From Exiguobacterium artemiae 255-15 (lineage in GTDB: Bacteria; Bacillota; Bacilli; Exiguobacteriales; Exiguobacteriaceae): a stretch of 64,000 nt of DNA. Positions 9,492 through 18,310 of this stretch are shown here, one piece after another; the stretch's first letter is position 1, and each line of letters opens with the position of its first letter. Location: assembly GCF_000019905.1 (NCBI RefSeq), contig NC_010556.1:150001-214000 (forward strand), read 5' to 3'. Made by a program: the position numbers and the translations under genes. The notes below the pieces were generated by a model. The model made no database searches, was not told the DNA's origin, and saw only the letters and a list, made by a program, of their open reading frames with translations.

Positions 9492-11288
9492 ATGTGCGGT
9501 ATCGTAGGTATGATCGGACAGGTTAACACAAAAGAAATTTTATTAAAGGGACTCGAAAAGCTCGAGTACCGCGGTTATGATTCGGCTGGTCTTGCGTTCG
9601 TCAACGACGGCGTTCAAGTCCATAAAGAAGTCGGCCGGATTGCTGCGCTACGCGAAGTCGTTCCTGCAGAAGCAGACGGTCTTGTCGGAATCGGTCACAC
9701 ACGTTGGGCGACACACGGTGTCCCGAGTGTACCGAATGCTCACCCGCACCAAAGCGCTTCATCACGTTTCACACTCGTGCATAACGGTGTCATCGAAAAC
9801 GATGAGCAGTTAAAAGCAGAACTCAATGTTGATTTACTCAGCGACACAGATACAGAAGTCATCGTTCAGATGATCGAAAAGAACTTTGCTGAAACAAATG
9901 ACGTCGTCGAAGCATTCCGTCAAACACTTCGTGTGCTTCACGGTTCATACGCACTTGCGTTGATTGATGCTGAAAACCCGGATGTCTTGTACGTCGCTAA
10001 AAACAAATCACCGCTTCTCGTTGGTCTCGGTGACGGTACGTTCAACGTCGTCGCATCTGACGCAATGGCAATGCTTCAAGTCACGGATCAGTTCGTTGAG
10101 TTGCATGACGGCGAAATGATTATCTTGACGCGCGACAGTGTCACAATCCAGGACTTAGACGGAAACGTCAAAGAGCGTGAGGCGTATACAGCAGAAATCG
10201 ATGCATCAGACATCGAAAAAGGCACGTACGCGCACTACATGCTCAAAGAAATGGACGAGCAGCCGGCTGTTATCCGGAACATCGTTCAGAAATACCAAAA
10301 CGAGTCAGGCGAAATCACACTTGATCAATCGGTCCGTGATTTAGTCCTCGGACGTGACCGTGTCTACATCATCGGTTGCGGAACGAGCTACCATGCAGGA
10401 TTGATCGGAAAACAATTGATCGAACAAATCGCGGGTATCCCGACAGAAGTTCATATCTCGTCTGAATTCGGCTACAACATGCCGCTTTTGACTGAGAAAC
10501 CACTCTTCCTCTTCCTTTCACAATCAGGTGAAACAGCGGACAGCCGTGCGGTTCTCGTCGAAGCGAAAAAACTCGGTCACCCGGCACTGACAATCACGAA
10601 CGTTGCAGGATCAACGTTATCACGTGAAGCAAACGCAACACTCTTGTTGCATGCGGGTCCTGAAATCGCCGTGGCGTCAACAAAAGCATACACAGCGCAA
10701 ATCGCTGTTCTTGCTGTCCTTGCGTTTGACCTCGCTCAAGCAAAAGGTGTCGACGTTAACTTCGATCTCATGAAAGAACTCGGAAAAATCTCAAGCGCGA
10801 TGGAATCCGTCATGTCACAAAAAGAACGGTTCCAGGAAATCGCTTCAGAATACTTGTCTGAATCACGCAATGCCTTCTTCATCGGCCGTGGTCAAGATGC
10901 ATATGTCGGAATGGAAGGGGCGCTTAAGCTCAAAGAAATTTCATACATCCAAGCAGAAGGTTACGCCGGCGGCGAATTGAAGCACGGTCCAATCGCTTTG
11001 ATCGAAGACAACACACCGGTCATCGCCCTCGTGACACAACCTCACGTTCACCTCAACAACCGAGGCAACGTCAAGGAAGTCGTCGCGCGTGGTGCGAACG
11101 CGTGTGTCATCGCAGCAGAAGGTCTTGAGTTGCCGACGGATGCGTTCGTCATCCCGGCAGTCGAGCCGCTCCTGTCACCACTCTTGTCTGTTTTACCGCT
11201 TCAGTTGATCTCGTACTACGCGGCACTCGGCCGTGATTGCGACGTTGACAAGCCACGTAACTTGGCGAAGTCAGTAACAGTTGAGTAA
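9492..11288 (+). CDS. glmS: glutamine--fructose-6-phosphate aminotransferase GlmS
   Basis: Makes glucosamine-6-phosphate from fructose-6-phosphate and glutamine, the committing step of amino-sugar synthesis for peptidoglycan. The start at 9492 gives MCGIVG, so that Cys2 becomes the N-terminal nucleophile once Met is removed; an upstream in-frame ATG runs through the ribozyme and is rejected. GGGAGA lies nine bases before this start. About 598 residues: an Ntn-type glutaminase domain (about 1-220, with HTRWATHG) and two SIS isomerase domains (about 285-590, with [18 protein letters not shown] and the C-terminal [12 protein letters not shown]). Confidence 0.97.
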   Translation: MCGIVGMIGQVNTKEILLKGLEKLEYRGYDSAGLAFVNDGVQVHKEVGRIAALREVVPAEADGLVGIGHTRWATHGVPSVPNAHPHQSASSRFTLVHNGVIENDEQLKAELNVDLLSDTDTEVIVQMIEKNFAETNDVVEAFRQTLRVLHGSYALALIDAENPDVLYVAKNKSPLLVGLGDGTFNVVASDAMAMLQVTDQFVELHDGEMIILTRDSVTIQDLDGNVKEREAYTAEIDASDIEKGTYAHYMLKEMDEQPAVIRNIVQKYQNESGEITLDQSVRDLVLGRDRVYIIGCGTSYHAGLIGKQLIEQIAGIPTEVHISSEFGYNMPLLTEKPLFLFLSQSGETADSRAVLVEAKKLGHPALTITNVAGSTLSREANATLLLHAGPEIAVASTKAYTAQIAVLAVLAFDLAQAKGVDVNFDLMKELGKISSAMESVMSQKERFQEIASEYLSESRNAFFIGRGQDAYVGMEGALKLKEISYIQAEGYAGGELKHGPIALIEDNTPVIALVTQPHVHLNNRGNVKEVVARGANACVIAAEGLELPTDAFVIPAVEPLLSPLLSVLPLQLISYYAALGRDCDVDKPRNLAKSVTVE

Positions 11289-11326
11289 AAACAGTTCATC
11301 CGCGTGAAAAAATCAAAATAATTTTC

Positions 11327-11365
11327 AAAGACCCTTTGGACGATTTTCGTCCAAAGGGTCTTTTT
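11327..11365 (+). terminator. Rho-independent terminator after glmS
   Basis: A near-perfect stem of about 17 bp (AAAGACCCTTTGGACGA pairing back) has a TTTT loop and a T5 tail. Confidence 0.93.
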
Positions 11366-11422
11366 AGCATAAAATTAAAATCTATCTAATCACGAGAATA
11401 GAATGCCTCTCATCAGATAGGC

Positions 11423-12685
11423 TTATTTTAATCGATGAATCGTATGAATATCGCCGGTCTCATCAAAATCTACGCTCAAATCCACGGGTTCGGGAATCGA
11501 GTCGTAATCCTGTCCTTTCAGTTGAATGATGTGATCGGTAATGATTGATTTACTAGAGCGTATTTTTTCCTGATGATAGGTTAGCTGTTTATCGATATCT
11601 TCTTTTTTGCTGGTAATTGTTTTATTTCTTCTGAAGGTCGCATCGATACTGACGTGTTTATCACTGAGTATTTTTTCGAATTTGTGATGGTACTCGGTGA
11701 TTTGCTGATGATATTTTTCGATATCTGATAACCTCGTTGCATTTGTTTGTGAATCCTGATTCCAATCATTCATGATTTTTAAGCAAATCGACATGACTTC
11801 TAAATTTCCGTATCCAATCAATATAGTCTGTTCAAATGATGCGGCGAGTTCTTTTATCTCATCAACCGTTTTATCCAATTTGAATGTTGTTTTTTCTTCA
11901 ATGTCGTTAGCACTTCTGATTAAAAAATCCAACTCCGGTAAAATTGATTCTAGCTCTTGATAAGAAATGACTGCCATATCTTCTAATTTTACCGAATATC
12001 GTTCTTCTTCATCAGGGATACTTGGCAGAATCGAAAGCAGATATTTGATATGGCCTTTGATGATGCCAGCTTTATCATTTTTGGATTGACGAATTAATAT
12101 ATCGATCTTTCGATTCAAAGATGTAAGTTGCTGATTAATCCGGTCCAAATGTTCTTGAGCAGTGACCATGGTCGCGACTCCAAGAGCTAAATTCGCCAGT
12201 TGAGCGGGGTTGATTTTTTTAATATCTTGAATTTCGAACTTTGCGTGATGTCTGATTTTATGTTGATGATCAACGGCAAGTGCTCTAAATTGATCCACTG
12301 ATCCCTTGGCCTTCATAATTCGTAATTCACCGGATGCTAGCTTGGCAAGAGCTTCTTCACTGAATTTGATGATGACTCTCTGTTCTTTTTGAATGAGATT
12401 TTTAGCATGTGGCGAAAGTTTAATAATATTACCGACCTGATCTTTTAGACGTTGTGTGACAGTTAATGATTCGGAATGGCGATACGATGTCATATCAGTT
12501 AAAAAATATGATTCAATTTCCCAGGGTAGTTCATCGGCATGAAGTTCCGGAACGTCTGTTTTTGCAGGAATCGGTGGAAGCACCGAATCCGTTACAGCAT
12601 CATGACGACTGAATTTACGGAAAAGTAAATAACTAAAGAGAAGTAAAATGATAATTACAGCTATGATTCCTAAAGCGTTGTCCAT
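11423..12685 (-). CDS. membrane-anchored coiled-coil protein, function unknown
   Basis: About 420 residues. The start at 12685 (MDNALGII) is chosen because AGGCGG lies eight bases upstream on the coding strand; the longer in-frame extension would put about 60 non-hydrophobic residues before the membrane helix. Residues about 3-22 form one transmembrane helix, followed by a short linker, a mixed region ending in KKINPAQLANLALGVATMVTAQEHL, and long heptad-rich helices (about 205-260, 320-390) predicted to coil. No catalytic motif is recognised. The gene is visibly more AT-rich than glmS or the genes after it, suggesting acquisition. It is divergent from the gene at 12805. The coding status is solid; the function is unknown. 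Confidence 0.85.
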   Translation of the reverse strand: MDNALGIIAVIIILLLFSYLLFRKFSRHDAVTDSVLPPIPAKTDVPELHADELPWEIESYFLTDMTSYRHSESLTVTQRLKDQVGNIIKLSPHAKNLIQKEQRVIIKFSEEALAKLASGELRIMKAKGSVDQFRALAVDHQHKIRHHAKFEIQDIKKINPAQLANLALGVATMVTAQEHLDRINQQLTSLNRKIDILIRQSKNDKAGIIKGHIKYLLSILPSIPDEEERYSVKLEDMAVISYQELESILPELDFLIRSANDIEEKTTFKLDKTVDEIKELAASFEQTILIGYGNLEVMSICLKIMNDWNQDSQTNATRLSDIEKYHQQITEYHHKFEKILSDKHVSIDATFRRNKTITSKKEDIDKQLTYHQEKIRSSKSIITDHIIQLKGQDYDSIPEPVDLSVDFDETGDIHTIHRLK

Positions 12686-12804
12686 GCTAAGCCGCCTCTC
12701 ATCAATAGTTTGAATGTAACCTGTAAATATATAGTAACTCATTCTGTCGTTAAAATGATAAGTTGATAAAAGACAGAAACGATGTATGGAGGAGGAAACA
12801 ATAC

Positions 12805-13377
12805 GTGAACAGAAAATGGAACTGGGCAGCCGCGTTTCCGCAATCTTGTACGGATGATGTTCGAGTCGTGGCACGCCTTTTACCGCGCCGGCTCTTTGGA
12901 ACAGTGACCTGGGGAACGATTGAGGTCACGTTTTACGGAGAACCGTTGATTCTCCCGTACCGCCTGTACTTAAATGAAGTAAAGGAAGAAAAAATTCAAA
13001 CCCTGACGGATCGCCAACGGTGGATATTGTACTGCATGTACACCCGTCATCATGATGGATATATCCGCGAAAAACATGTCCGCCGGCTGGAACAGGAACA
13101 GGCAAAAACAGATTGGGTACTGCTGTATTTAATTGAACTGACCGGAGAATATGTTCGCGAGATTCTCGAACGCATCGAACCGATGTTACAGATTTGGTCC
13201 GAAGAACAGCTGAGAACTTTTGCCGCAGCAAACAAGCGTTATCTGCAACGGATTGAACGACGCATCATCAGCTATTGGGACCTGCATCAACGGAGAGATT
13301 ATCCCGTGTTATGGAATTCCGATTATGTCGGCTTCCGGATTGCCCAGTATTATTGGTCATCCCGTGCTCATTCTTGA
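12805..13377 (+). CDS. conserved-looking hypothetical protein (190 aa)
   Basis: The GTG start is preceded by GGAGGA at good spacing. The soluble protein is rich in Arg, Trp and Tyr, with no signal peptide and no motif I recognise. The first half looks beta-rich (FGTVTWGTIEVTFYGEPLILPYRLYL); the second half is helical (about 70-175) and ends IISYWDLHQRRDYPVLWNSDYVGFRIAQYYW. It is divergent from the coiled-coil gene across 119 bases, and the next gene starts 61 bases downstream in the same direction. I cannot assign a function. Confidence 0.75.
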   Translation: MNRKWNWAAAFPQSCTDDVRVVARLLPRRLFGTVTWGTIEVTFYGEPLILPYRLYLNEVKEEKIQTLTDRQRWILYCMYTRHHDGYIREKHVRRLEQEQAKTDWVLLYLIELTGEYVREILERIEPMLQIWSEEQLRTFAAANKRYLQRIERRIISYWDLHQRRDYPVLWNSDYVGFRIAQYYWSSRAHS

Positions 13378-13438
13378 AAAAAACTGCCGGGTTACGGTAG
13401 GCTGAACACGTAGTTCAGATCAGAAGGGGGATAAACAG

Positions 13439-14038
13439 ATGAGAATTTTAGTAGTCGGAGCGAGCGGCACAGTCGGGCAAGCCGTCGTCGCGCAATTAAG
13501 CGAGCGGCACGAGATCATCCGGGCCGGACGGACAGGGATGGATGTCCAGGTCGACATCATGTCGGAAGACAGTATCCGTTCAATGTATGAAACGGTCGGT
13601 CCGGTCGATGCCGTCATCAGTGCAACCGGCGGAGCACATTTCGGACCGTTGACGAATTTGACACCAGCGTTGAATCAGATCGGAATCGACAGCAAACTGA
13701 AAGGGCAGGTTAATCTGGTGTTGCTTGGACTGGACGCCGTCCGCGACGGCGGCAGTTTCACATTGACGACCGGCATCATGATGGACGATCCGATTCGGCA
13801 AGGCGCGTCGGCGGCCCTTGCAAACGGCGGGGTTAAAGCATTCGTCCATGCGGCAGCGATTGAAATGCCGCGGGGGATCCGGATCAACAGTGTCAGTCCG
13901 AATGTCCTGATTGAGTCGCTCGACAAGTACGGACCGTTTTTCCGCGGGTTCGAAGCCGTTCCCGCATCGCGTGTCGCAACAGCGTTCGAGAAAAGTGTCG
14001 AAGGAGCACAGACCGGGCAAAATTATGAAGTTTATTGA
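13439..14038 (+). CDS. short-chain dehydrogenase/reductase family protein
   Basis: About 199 residues, Rossmann fold. The N-terminal VGASGTVGQAV matches the nucleotide-binding loop and has an Arg (AGR) suited to NADP(H). A second strand ends in VISATGG. The classical YxxxK pair is not visible; the equivalent helix reads SAALANGGVKAFVHAAAIEM, where Lys is kept but Tyr is replaced, and RGIRINSVSPNVL follows as in SDRs. This places it among small atypical SDRs of unknown substrate. The start follows GAAGGGGG. It is isolated between the hypothetical gene and a bidirectional terminator. Confidence 0.85.
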   Translation: MRILVVGASGTVGQAVVAQLSERHEIIRAGRTGMDVQVDIMSEDSIRSMYETVGPVDAVISATGGAHFGPLTNLTPALNQIGIDSKLKGQVNLVLLGLDAVRDGGSFTLTTGIMMDDPIRQGASAALANGGVKAFVHAAAIEMPRGIRINSVSPNVLIESLDKYGPFFRGFEAVPASRVATAFEKSVEGAQTGQNYEVY

Positions 14039-14042
14039 ATGA

Positions 14043-14081
14043 AATAAGGCCGTCCACTTGAATCAAGTGGACGGCCTTATT
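14043..14081. terminator. bidirectional terminator
   Basis: A 16-bp perfect stem (AATAAGGCCGTCCACT with its complement) sits between two converging genes. There are A and T runs on both flanks, so it can act for both strands. Confidence 0.88.
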
Positions 14082-14083
14082 GT

Positions 14084-14266
14084 TCAGCTCATCAAAGATT
14101 GTAAGTAAAAGACGTTTAACAGAACCAGCGAAATCAAGAAGCAAATCAGCAGATTTTTCAAAAAAACAGGTCGTGTCATTTCGCGGTTCATGATCATCTT
14201 GTCGAGAAACAGATTTACAGCCAAGACGATGATAAACGTTACAAAAAAGAGCGGGACTAATTCCAT
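14084..14266 (-). CDS. small membrane protein (60 aa)
   Basis: The start at 14266 (MELVPLFFVTF) is chosen because AAAGGA lies eight bases upstream; longer in-frame versions run into the leader of the divergent gene. Two hydrophobic helices (about 3-22 and 36-55) are separated by a short basic loop (KMIMNREMTRPVFLKN), giving a hairpin in the membrane. No family is recognised. Short two-helix proteins of this type are common and mostly uncharacterised. Confidence 0.65.
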   Translation of the reverse strand: MELVPLFFVTFIIVLAVNLFLDKMIMNREMTRPVFLKNLLICFLISLVLLNVFYLQSLMS

Positions 14267-14411
14267 ACATAACATCCTTTCCGTCGCCTTATTCAACGCA
14301 TCCGGCAGACAAAAAGTTTCATTAAGACTTGAAATTGCTGATGAAAAACAGGATTTTCCGACCGGAAAGGGAAAAGAGGGAAGTAAAGAACTTAAAAGGA
14401 GGGATAGGCAA

Positions 14412-14972
14412 ATGCGACAAGCGGTGCTAGTCATTGATTTTCAACAGGATCTCGTCGAAGGAACGGCGGAAGAGGCCGGCGTCCACGCGAAAGAAAACAT
14501 GATTCAAGTGATCAATCAGGTCGTACAGGAAGCAGAAAATGAGGGACATGTCATGATCTTCATCCGGGATCTCGATGTCGCGAACGGACAAGGGGAAGGG
14601 TTTGCAGTGCATTCGTCGATTCAGATTCCGGATCAGGCGGTCACGTTTGATAAAGCGGCCACGAACTCGTTCCATGGAACACCGCTTTTGGACTATTTAA
14701 AACAGCACCGGGTCGAACATATTGTCATCCTCGGTTGTAAGACGGAACATTGTATCGATACGGCAGTCCGCAGTGCAACCGTCAACGGATTTGATGTGAC
14801 ACTCGTTGCTGACGGACATACGACGAACGGTTCCGATGTCTTATCAGCAGAGCAGATGATTGCCCATCACAATCAAGTCTTGCATGGTCACTATAATGTC
14901 GAACATTTTGCGATTGTCCGTCCTTCAACGGAAACGGTGTTTGAACCGATTCATCATCAATACCGGAAATAA
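14412..14972 (+). CDS. isochorismatase-family cysteine hydrolase
   Basis: About 186 residues. The Asp-Lys-Cys triad of the family is visible: Asp9 in AVLVIDFQQDLV, a Lys in the TFDKAATNSF segment, and Cys in GCKTEHCIDTAVRSA. The FDKAATNSF stretch resembles nicotinamidase-like members, but metal-binding residues of true nicotinamidases are not evident, so the substrate is open. The start at 14412 follows AAAGGAGGGAT; the in-frame region before it is non-coding. Monocistronic, with a terminator downstream. Confidence 0.88.
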   Translation: MRQAVLVIDFQQDLVEGTAEEAGVHAKENMIQVINQVVQEAENEGHVMIFIRDLDVANGQGEGFAVHSSIQIPDQAVTFDKAATNSFHGTPLLDYLKQHRVEHIVILGCKTEHCIDTAVRSATVNGFDVTLVADGHTTNGSDVLSAEQMIAHHNQVLHGHYNVEHFAIVRPSTETVFEPIHHQYRK

Positions 14973-15033
14973 AATGGATATCATCTTGATGAAATGGACG
15001 CATTTCACACTAATCTTAAGAGCGTAAATCATG

Positions 15034-15081
15034 AATAGCCTCGTTCACTCGGTATATCGGGAAAGAATGAGACTATTTTTT
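15034..15081 (+). terminator. Rho-independent terminator after the isochorismatase gene
   Basis: An imperfect 13-bp stem, AATAGCCTCGTTC with GAATGAGACTATT, is followed by T6. It isolates the cas operon from upstream transcription. The remaining 180 bases to cas3 are AT-rich and must hold the cas promoter, but I see no convincing -35/-10 pair. Confidence 0.7.
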
Positions 15082-15260
15082 ATTTCAGTAGAGATTAATA
15101 TCCATGATGTAAATTAAATGTCAATGAGTAGTTTAAAAAAGCCATAACAAAAAAGTGACAGGATACAAAAGAAGAAGATGGTAAAATAATTAAATAAAAG
15201 GATTTTTTTAGATGAATAAAATCAGATTGAAATGGGATTTGATGAAAAAGGAGGATATTC

Positions 15261-17582
15261 ATGCGCTACATCGCACATGTACATTCAACGGACGGGAAGA
15301 TTCAAGAAGTTAAAACCCATCTACTTGAAGCACGTGGACTTGCAGAAAATTGGGGGAAAGATATTGGATTGATGCATGTCTGCGGGGTGGCAGGGCTTTT
15401 ACACGATATAGGAAAGCTGAGTGATGAATTTCAGACATATATTCGAAAGGCGACATCAGGTGAGCACGTCCGACGTGGGGAAGTCGATCATGCAACTGCA
15501 GGTGGAAGACTGTTATTCGAACAACTCAAAGGAAATCGTGGACAACTCCTTGCGGAAATGGTCGCAAATGCGATTCTTTCACACCACGGTAACCTTCAGG
15601 ACTACTATCTAGAAGAGGAATCACCCTTTTTACAACGCGTCGAACGAAAAGAACTTCCTTCCTATAAAATGTGCCGTGAGCGATTTTTCCAGGTGGTCAT
15701 CGATGAGCAAGAATTCAATCGCTATGTCGAACGGGCCGTTGACGAATTATATAGCTGGATTTTACGAGATGGCGGTTCGACCGCGCGAGTGTCACTCGCT
15801 ACGAAATATATATTTAGTATCTTACTAGATGCCGATCGGACGAACACAAGAGAATTTGAACAAGGAATAACAACCATGACGACACAAGTTGACTTTGAAG
15901 AACTGAAGAGACGACTCGAAACACACTTGTCTACATTTTCACAGCAGACAGAAATTACGCCAATTAATCGTTTGCGTCAAGAAATGTCTGACGCATGTCG
16001 AGTATTTGCCAATCAACCAAGTGGAGTCTATACACTGTCAATCCCGACAGGTGGAGGGAAAACGCTTGCTAGTTTACGTTATGCACTTCATCATGCAACA
16101 ACATATCAAAAGAAACGTATCATTTATGTTGTACCGTTTACGACGATCATCGAACAGAATGCACGTGTTGCAAGAGACGTACTAGGAACAGATATGATTT
16201 TAGAGCACCATTCGAACGTCGTCGAGATAGAAGATGCCTCAGATGATGTAATGGACATTCAAGCGAAATTGCATCTAGCGAAGGACAATTGGGATGCACC
16301 GATTATCTTCACGACGATGGTTCAATATCTCAATACGTTTTACGCGAAAGGAAACCGTAATACGAGGCGTTTACATCATTTAAGTGAAGCTATCATTATT
16401 TTTGACGAGGTTCAGAAAGTTCCACTCAAATGTATTTCACTTTTCAACGAGTCGGTGAAGTTTTTAAAGGATTCGTTGGAGTCGAGTGTGGTCTTGTGTA
16501 CAGCAACACAACCTGCACTTGAATTTGTAAAGTACCAACTTCACCAAGATGGAGAGATGATTGATGCGTTACCGCAAGTGATGGAAGCTTTTAGACGAAC
16601 GGACTTAGAAGTTGTTGAAGGAGAGATGGATACAGCACGTCTTGCTGAGGTTGTGACGAGACAAGTAGAGGAAAAGAATAGTGTTTTAGTAATTCTTAAT
16701 ACAAAAAGTGTCGTCAAAAAACTTTATGAAACATTACGACAGCAACATCCCGATGAAGAAGTCATTCATCTCAGTACAGCGATGTGTGCAGCACATCGGA
16801 TGGATATCCTTCGAACAATCAATCAGCGACTAGAACAAGGAGAACGTATCATATGTATTAGTACCCAGTTAATCGAGGCAGGAGTCGATGTTAGCTTTGC
16901 TTGTGTCATTCGTTCACTAGCGGGACTCGATTCAATTGCACAAGCAGCAGGACGGTGTAATCGGCATGGTGAAGTTGCACGACAAACAGTGTATCTCGTC
17001 GATCATATAGAGGAAAATCTAAAACATCTTCCGGAAATTGCCCGTGGTAAGGAAATTGTTCGTGCGATTCTTATTGATTTTCTCCGTGATGAACAGTCGT
17101 ACGAGGGAAATTTGTTGGGAACAGTAGCCATGACCCGATATTTTCAAGAACTTTATGATGCTTCTGAAGTAGAACTCGATTTCCCAATTCGGGGAACGAC
17201 ATTGACACTCGCTCCGATGTTGTTTAAACCAAGAAAAGTGCCTGAACTGATTTTGTCGAGCCGTCACCGAACGGTCGCGAATCATTTTAAGGTTATTGAG
17301 GATATGACCGAGACGGTACTCGTTCCTTATGGTGAAGAAGGAAAACGCTTGATTGCTTCTCTCAATGGACAAGCAGATTGGGAAGACTTGCGTAAATGGT
17401 TAAAACAAGCGCAGCAATACAGTATCAACTTGCATGCTCACGAACGAAAAAAATTAGAAGCAACGCAGGGACTGAATGTCATTTTGGATGGCACAGTTCT
17501 TGTCTTGAGTGAACGTGCGTACGATGATCATTACGGACTGAACTTAGAGCAGGACTCGTTACTAGAAGACCTTATGATGTAA
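15261..17582 (+). CDS. cas3: CRISPR-associated helicase/nuclease Cas3 (type I-C)
   Basis: Degrades target DNA recruited by Cascade. The 773-residue protein has an N-terminal HD nuclease (His48-Asp49 in GLLHDIGK, His77, His108-His109 in AILSHHG) and a superfamily 2 helicase: Walker A PTGGGKT at 262-268, DEVQ box at 382-385, CTATQ at about 413-417, and motif VI near QAAGRCNRHGE. The nuclease and helicase are fused in the usual order. ATG follows AAAGGAGGAT. It is the first gene of a compact operon; cas5c follows after 15 bases. Confidence 0.97.
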   Translation: MRYIAHVHSTDGKIQEVKTHLLEARGLAENWGKDIGLMHVCGVAGLLHDIGKLSDEFQTYIRKATSGEHVRRGEVDHATAGGRLLFEQLKGNRGQLLAEMVANAILSHHGNLQDYYLEEESPFLQRVERKELPSYKMCRERFFQVVIDEQEFNRYVERAVDELYSWILRDGGSTARVSLATKYIFSILLDADRTNTREFEQGITTMTTQVDFEELKRRLETHLSTFSQQTEITPINRLRQEMSDACRVFANQPSGVYTLSIPTGGGKTLASLRYALHHATTYQKKRIIYVVPFTTIIEQNARVARDVLGTDMILEHHSNVVEIEDASDDVMDIQAKLHLAKDNWDAPIIFTTMVQYLNTFYAKGNRNTRRLHHLSEAIIIFDEVQKVPLKCISLFNESVKFLKDSLESSVVLCTATQPALEFVKYQLHQDGEMIDALPQVMEAFRRTDLEVVEGEMDTARLAEVVTRQVEEKNSVLVILNTKSVVKKLYETLRQQHPDEEVIHLSTAMCAAHRMDILRTINQRLEQGERIICISTQLIEAGVDVSFACVIRSLAGLDSIAQAAGRCNRHGEVARQTVYLVDHIEENLKHLPEIARGKEIVRAILIDFLRDEQSYEGNLLGTVAMTRYFQELYDASEVELDFPIRGTTLTLAPMLFKPRKVPELILSSRHRTVANHFKVIEDMTETVLVPYGEEGKRLIASLNGQADWEDLRKWLKQAQQYSINLHAHERKKLEATQGLNVILDGTVLVLSERAYDDHYGLNLEQDSLLEDLMM

Positions 17583-17597
17583 AGGAAGTGTTGAGAC

Positions 17598-18296
17598 ATG
17601 CGGAATACGATCGAGTTTAAAGTATACGGTGAGTATGCGTTGTTTACTGATCCACTTACGAAGCTTGGTGGCGAAAAGATGTCGTATCAAGTTCCAACGT
17701 ATCAAGCAATAAAAGGCATCGTTGAATCGATTTACTGGAAACCGACGATTTTGATTGTGGTAGACGCAATCCGAATTATGCATCCAATCAAAATGGAAGC
17801 AAAAGGTATGCGACCGATTGAATATGGAGGGGGGAACTCACTTGCGCATTACACTTATTTGCGTGACGTCTGTTATCACGTACGCGCCCATTTTGAGTTC
17901 AATGAGAACCGCCCTGACTTAGTTTTCGATCGAAATGAAGGGAAACATTATTCAATCATGAAACGATCACTCGAAGCAGGGGGACGACGCGACATTTTTC
18001 TTGGAGCTCGGGAATGTCAGGCCTATGTAGAACCCATTGATTTCGATTCAGATGACAGCTTCTATGACGGTGCTGATTTGCATTTTGGGACAATGGTTCA
18101 TGGATTTGATTATCCCGATGAGACCGGAAGGGACGAACTCGCCGTTCGACTGTGGAATCCCGTAATGAAAGATGGCGTAATTGCATTTCCGAGACCGGAA
18201 ACGTGTTCGCTCGTCAAGACGGTAAAATCGATGTCTGCTAAGCCGTTTGATGCGTCGAACATGACGGGGGTCGTAGAACTGTATGAACAACTCTAG
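17598..18296 (+). CDS. cas5c: Cas5c (Cas5d) crRNA-processing endoribonuclease
   Basis: In type I-C systems Cas5 replaces Cas6: it cuts the pre-crRNA and stays on the 5' handle within Cascade. The 232 residues carry Tyr46 (ESIYW) and Lys116-His117 ([11 protein letters not shown]), the same positions as the residues reported for the Bacillus halodurans enzyme, so catalysis is likely intact. [17 protein letters not shown] is typical of the family. It lies between cas3 and cas8c with 15- and 14-base gaps. Confidence 0.95.
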   Translation: MRNTIEFKVYGEYALFTDPLTKLGGEKMSYQVPTYQAIKGIVESIYWKPTILIVVDAIRIMHPIKMEAKGMRPIEYGGGNSLAHYTYLRDVCYHVRAHFEFNENRPDLVFDRNEGKHYSIMKRSLEAGGRRDIFLGARECQAYVEPIDFDSDDSFYDGADLHFGTMVHGFDYPDETGRDELAVRLWNPVMKDGVIAFPRPETCSLVKTVKSMSAKPFDASNMTGVVELYEQL

Positions 18297-18310
18297 AGGA
18301 GGTGAGGTCA

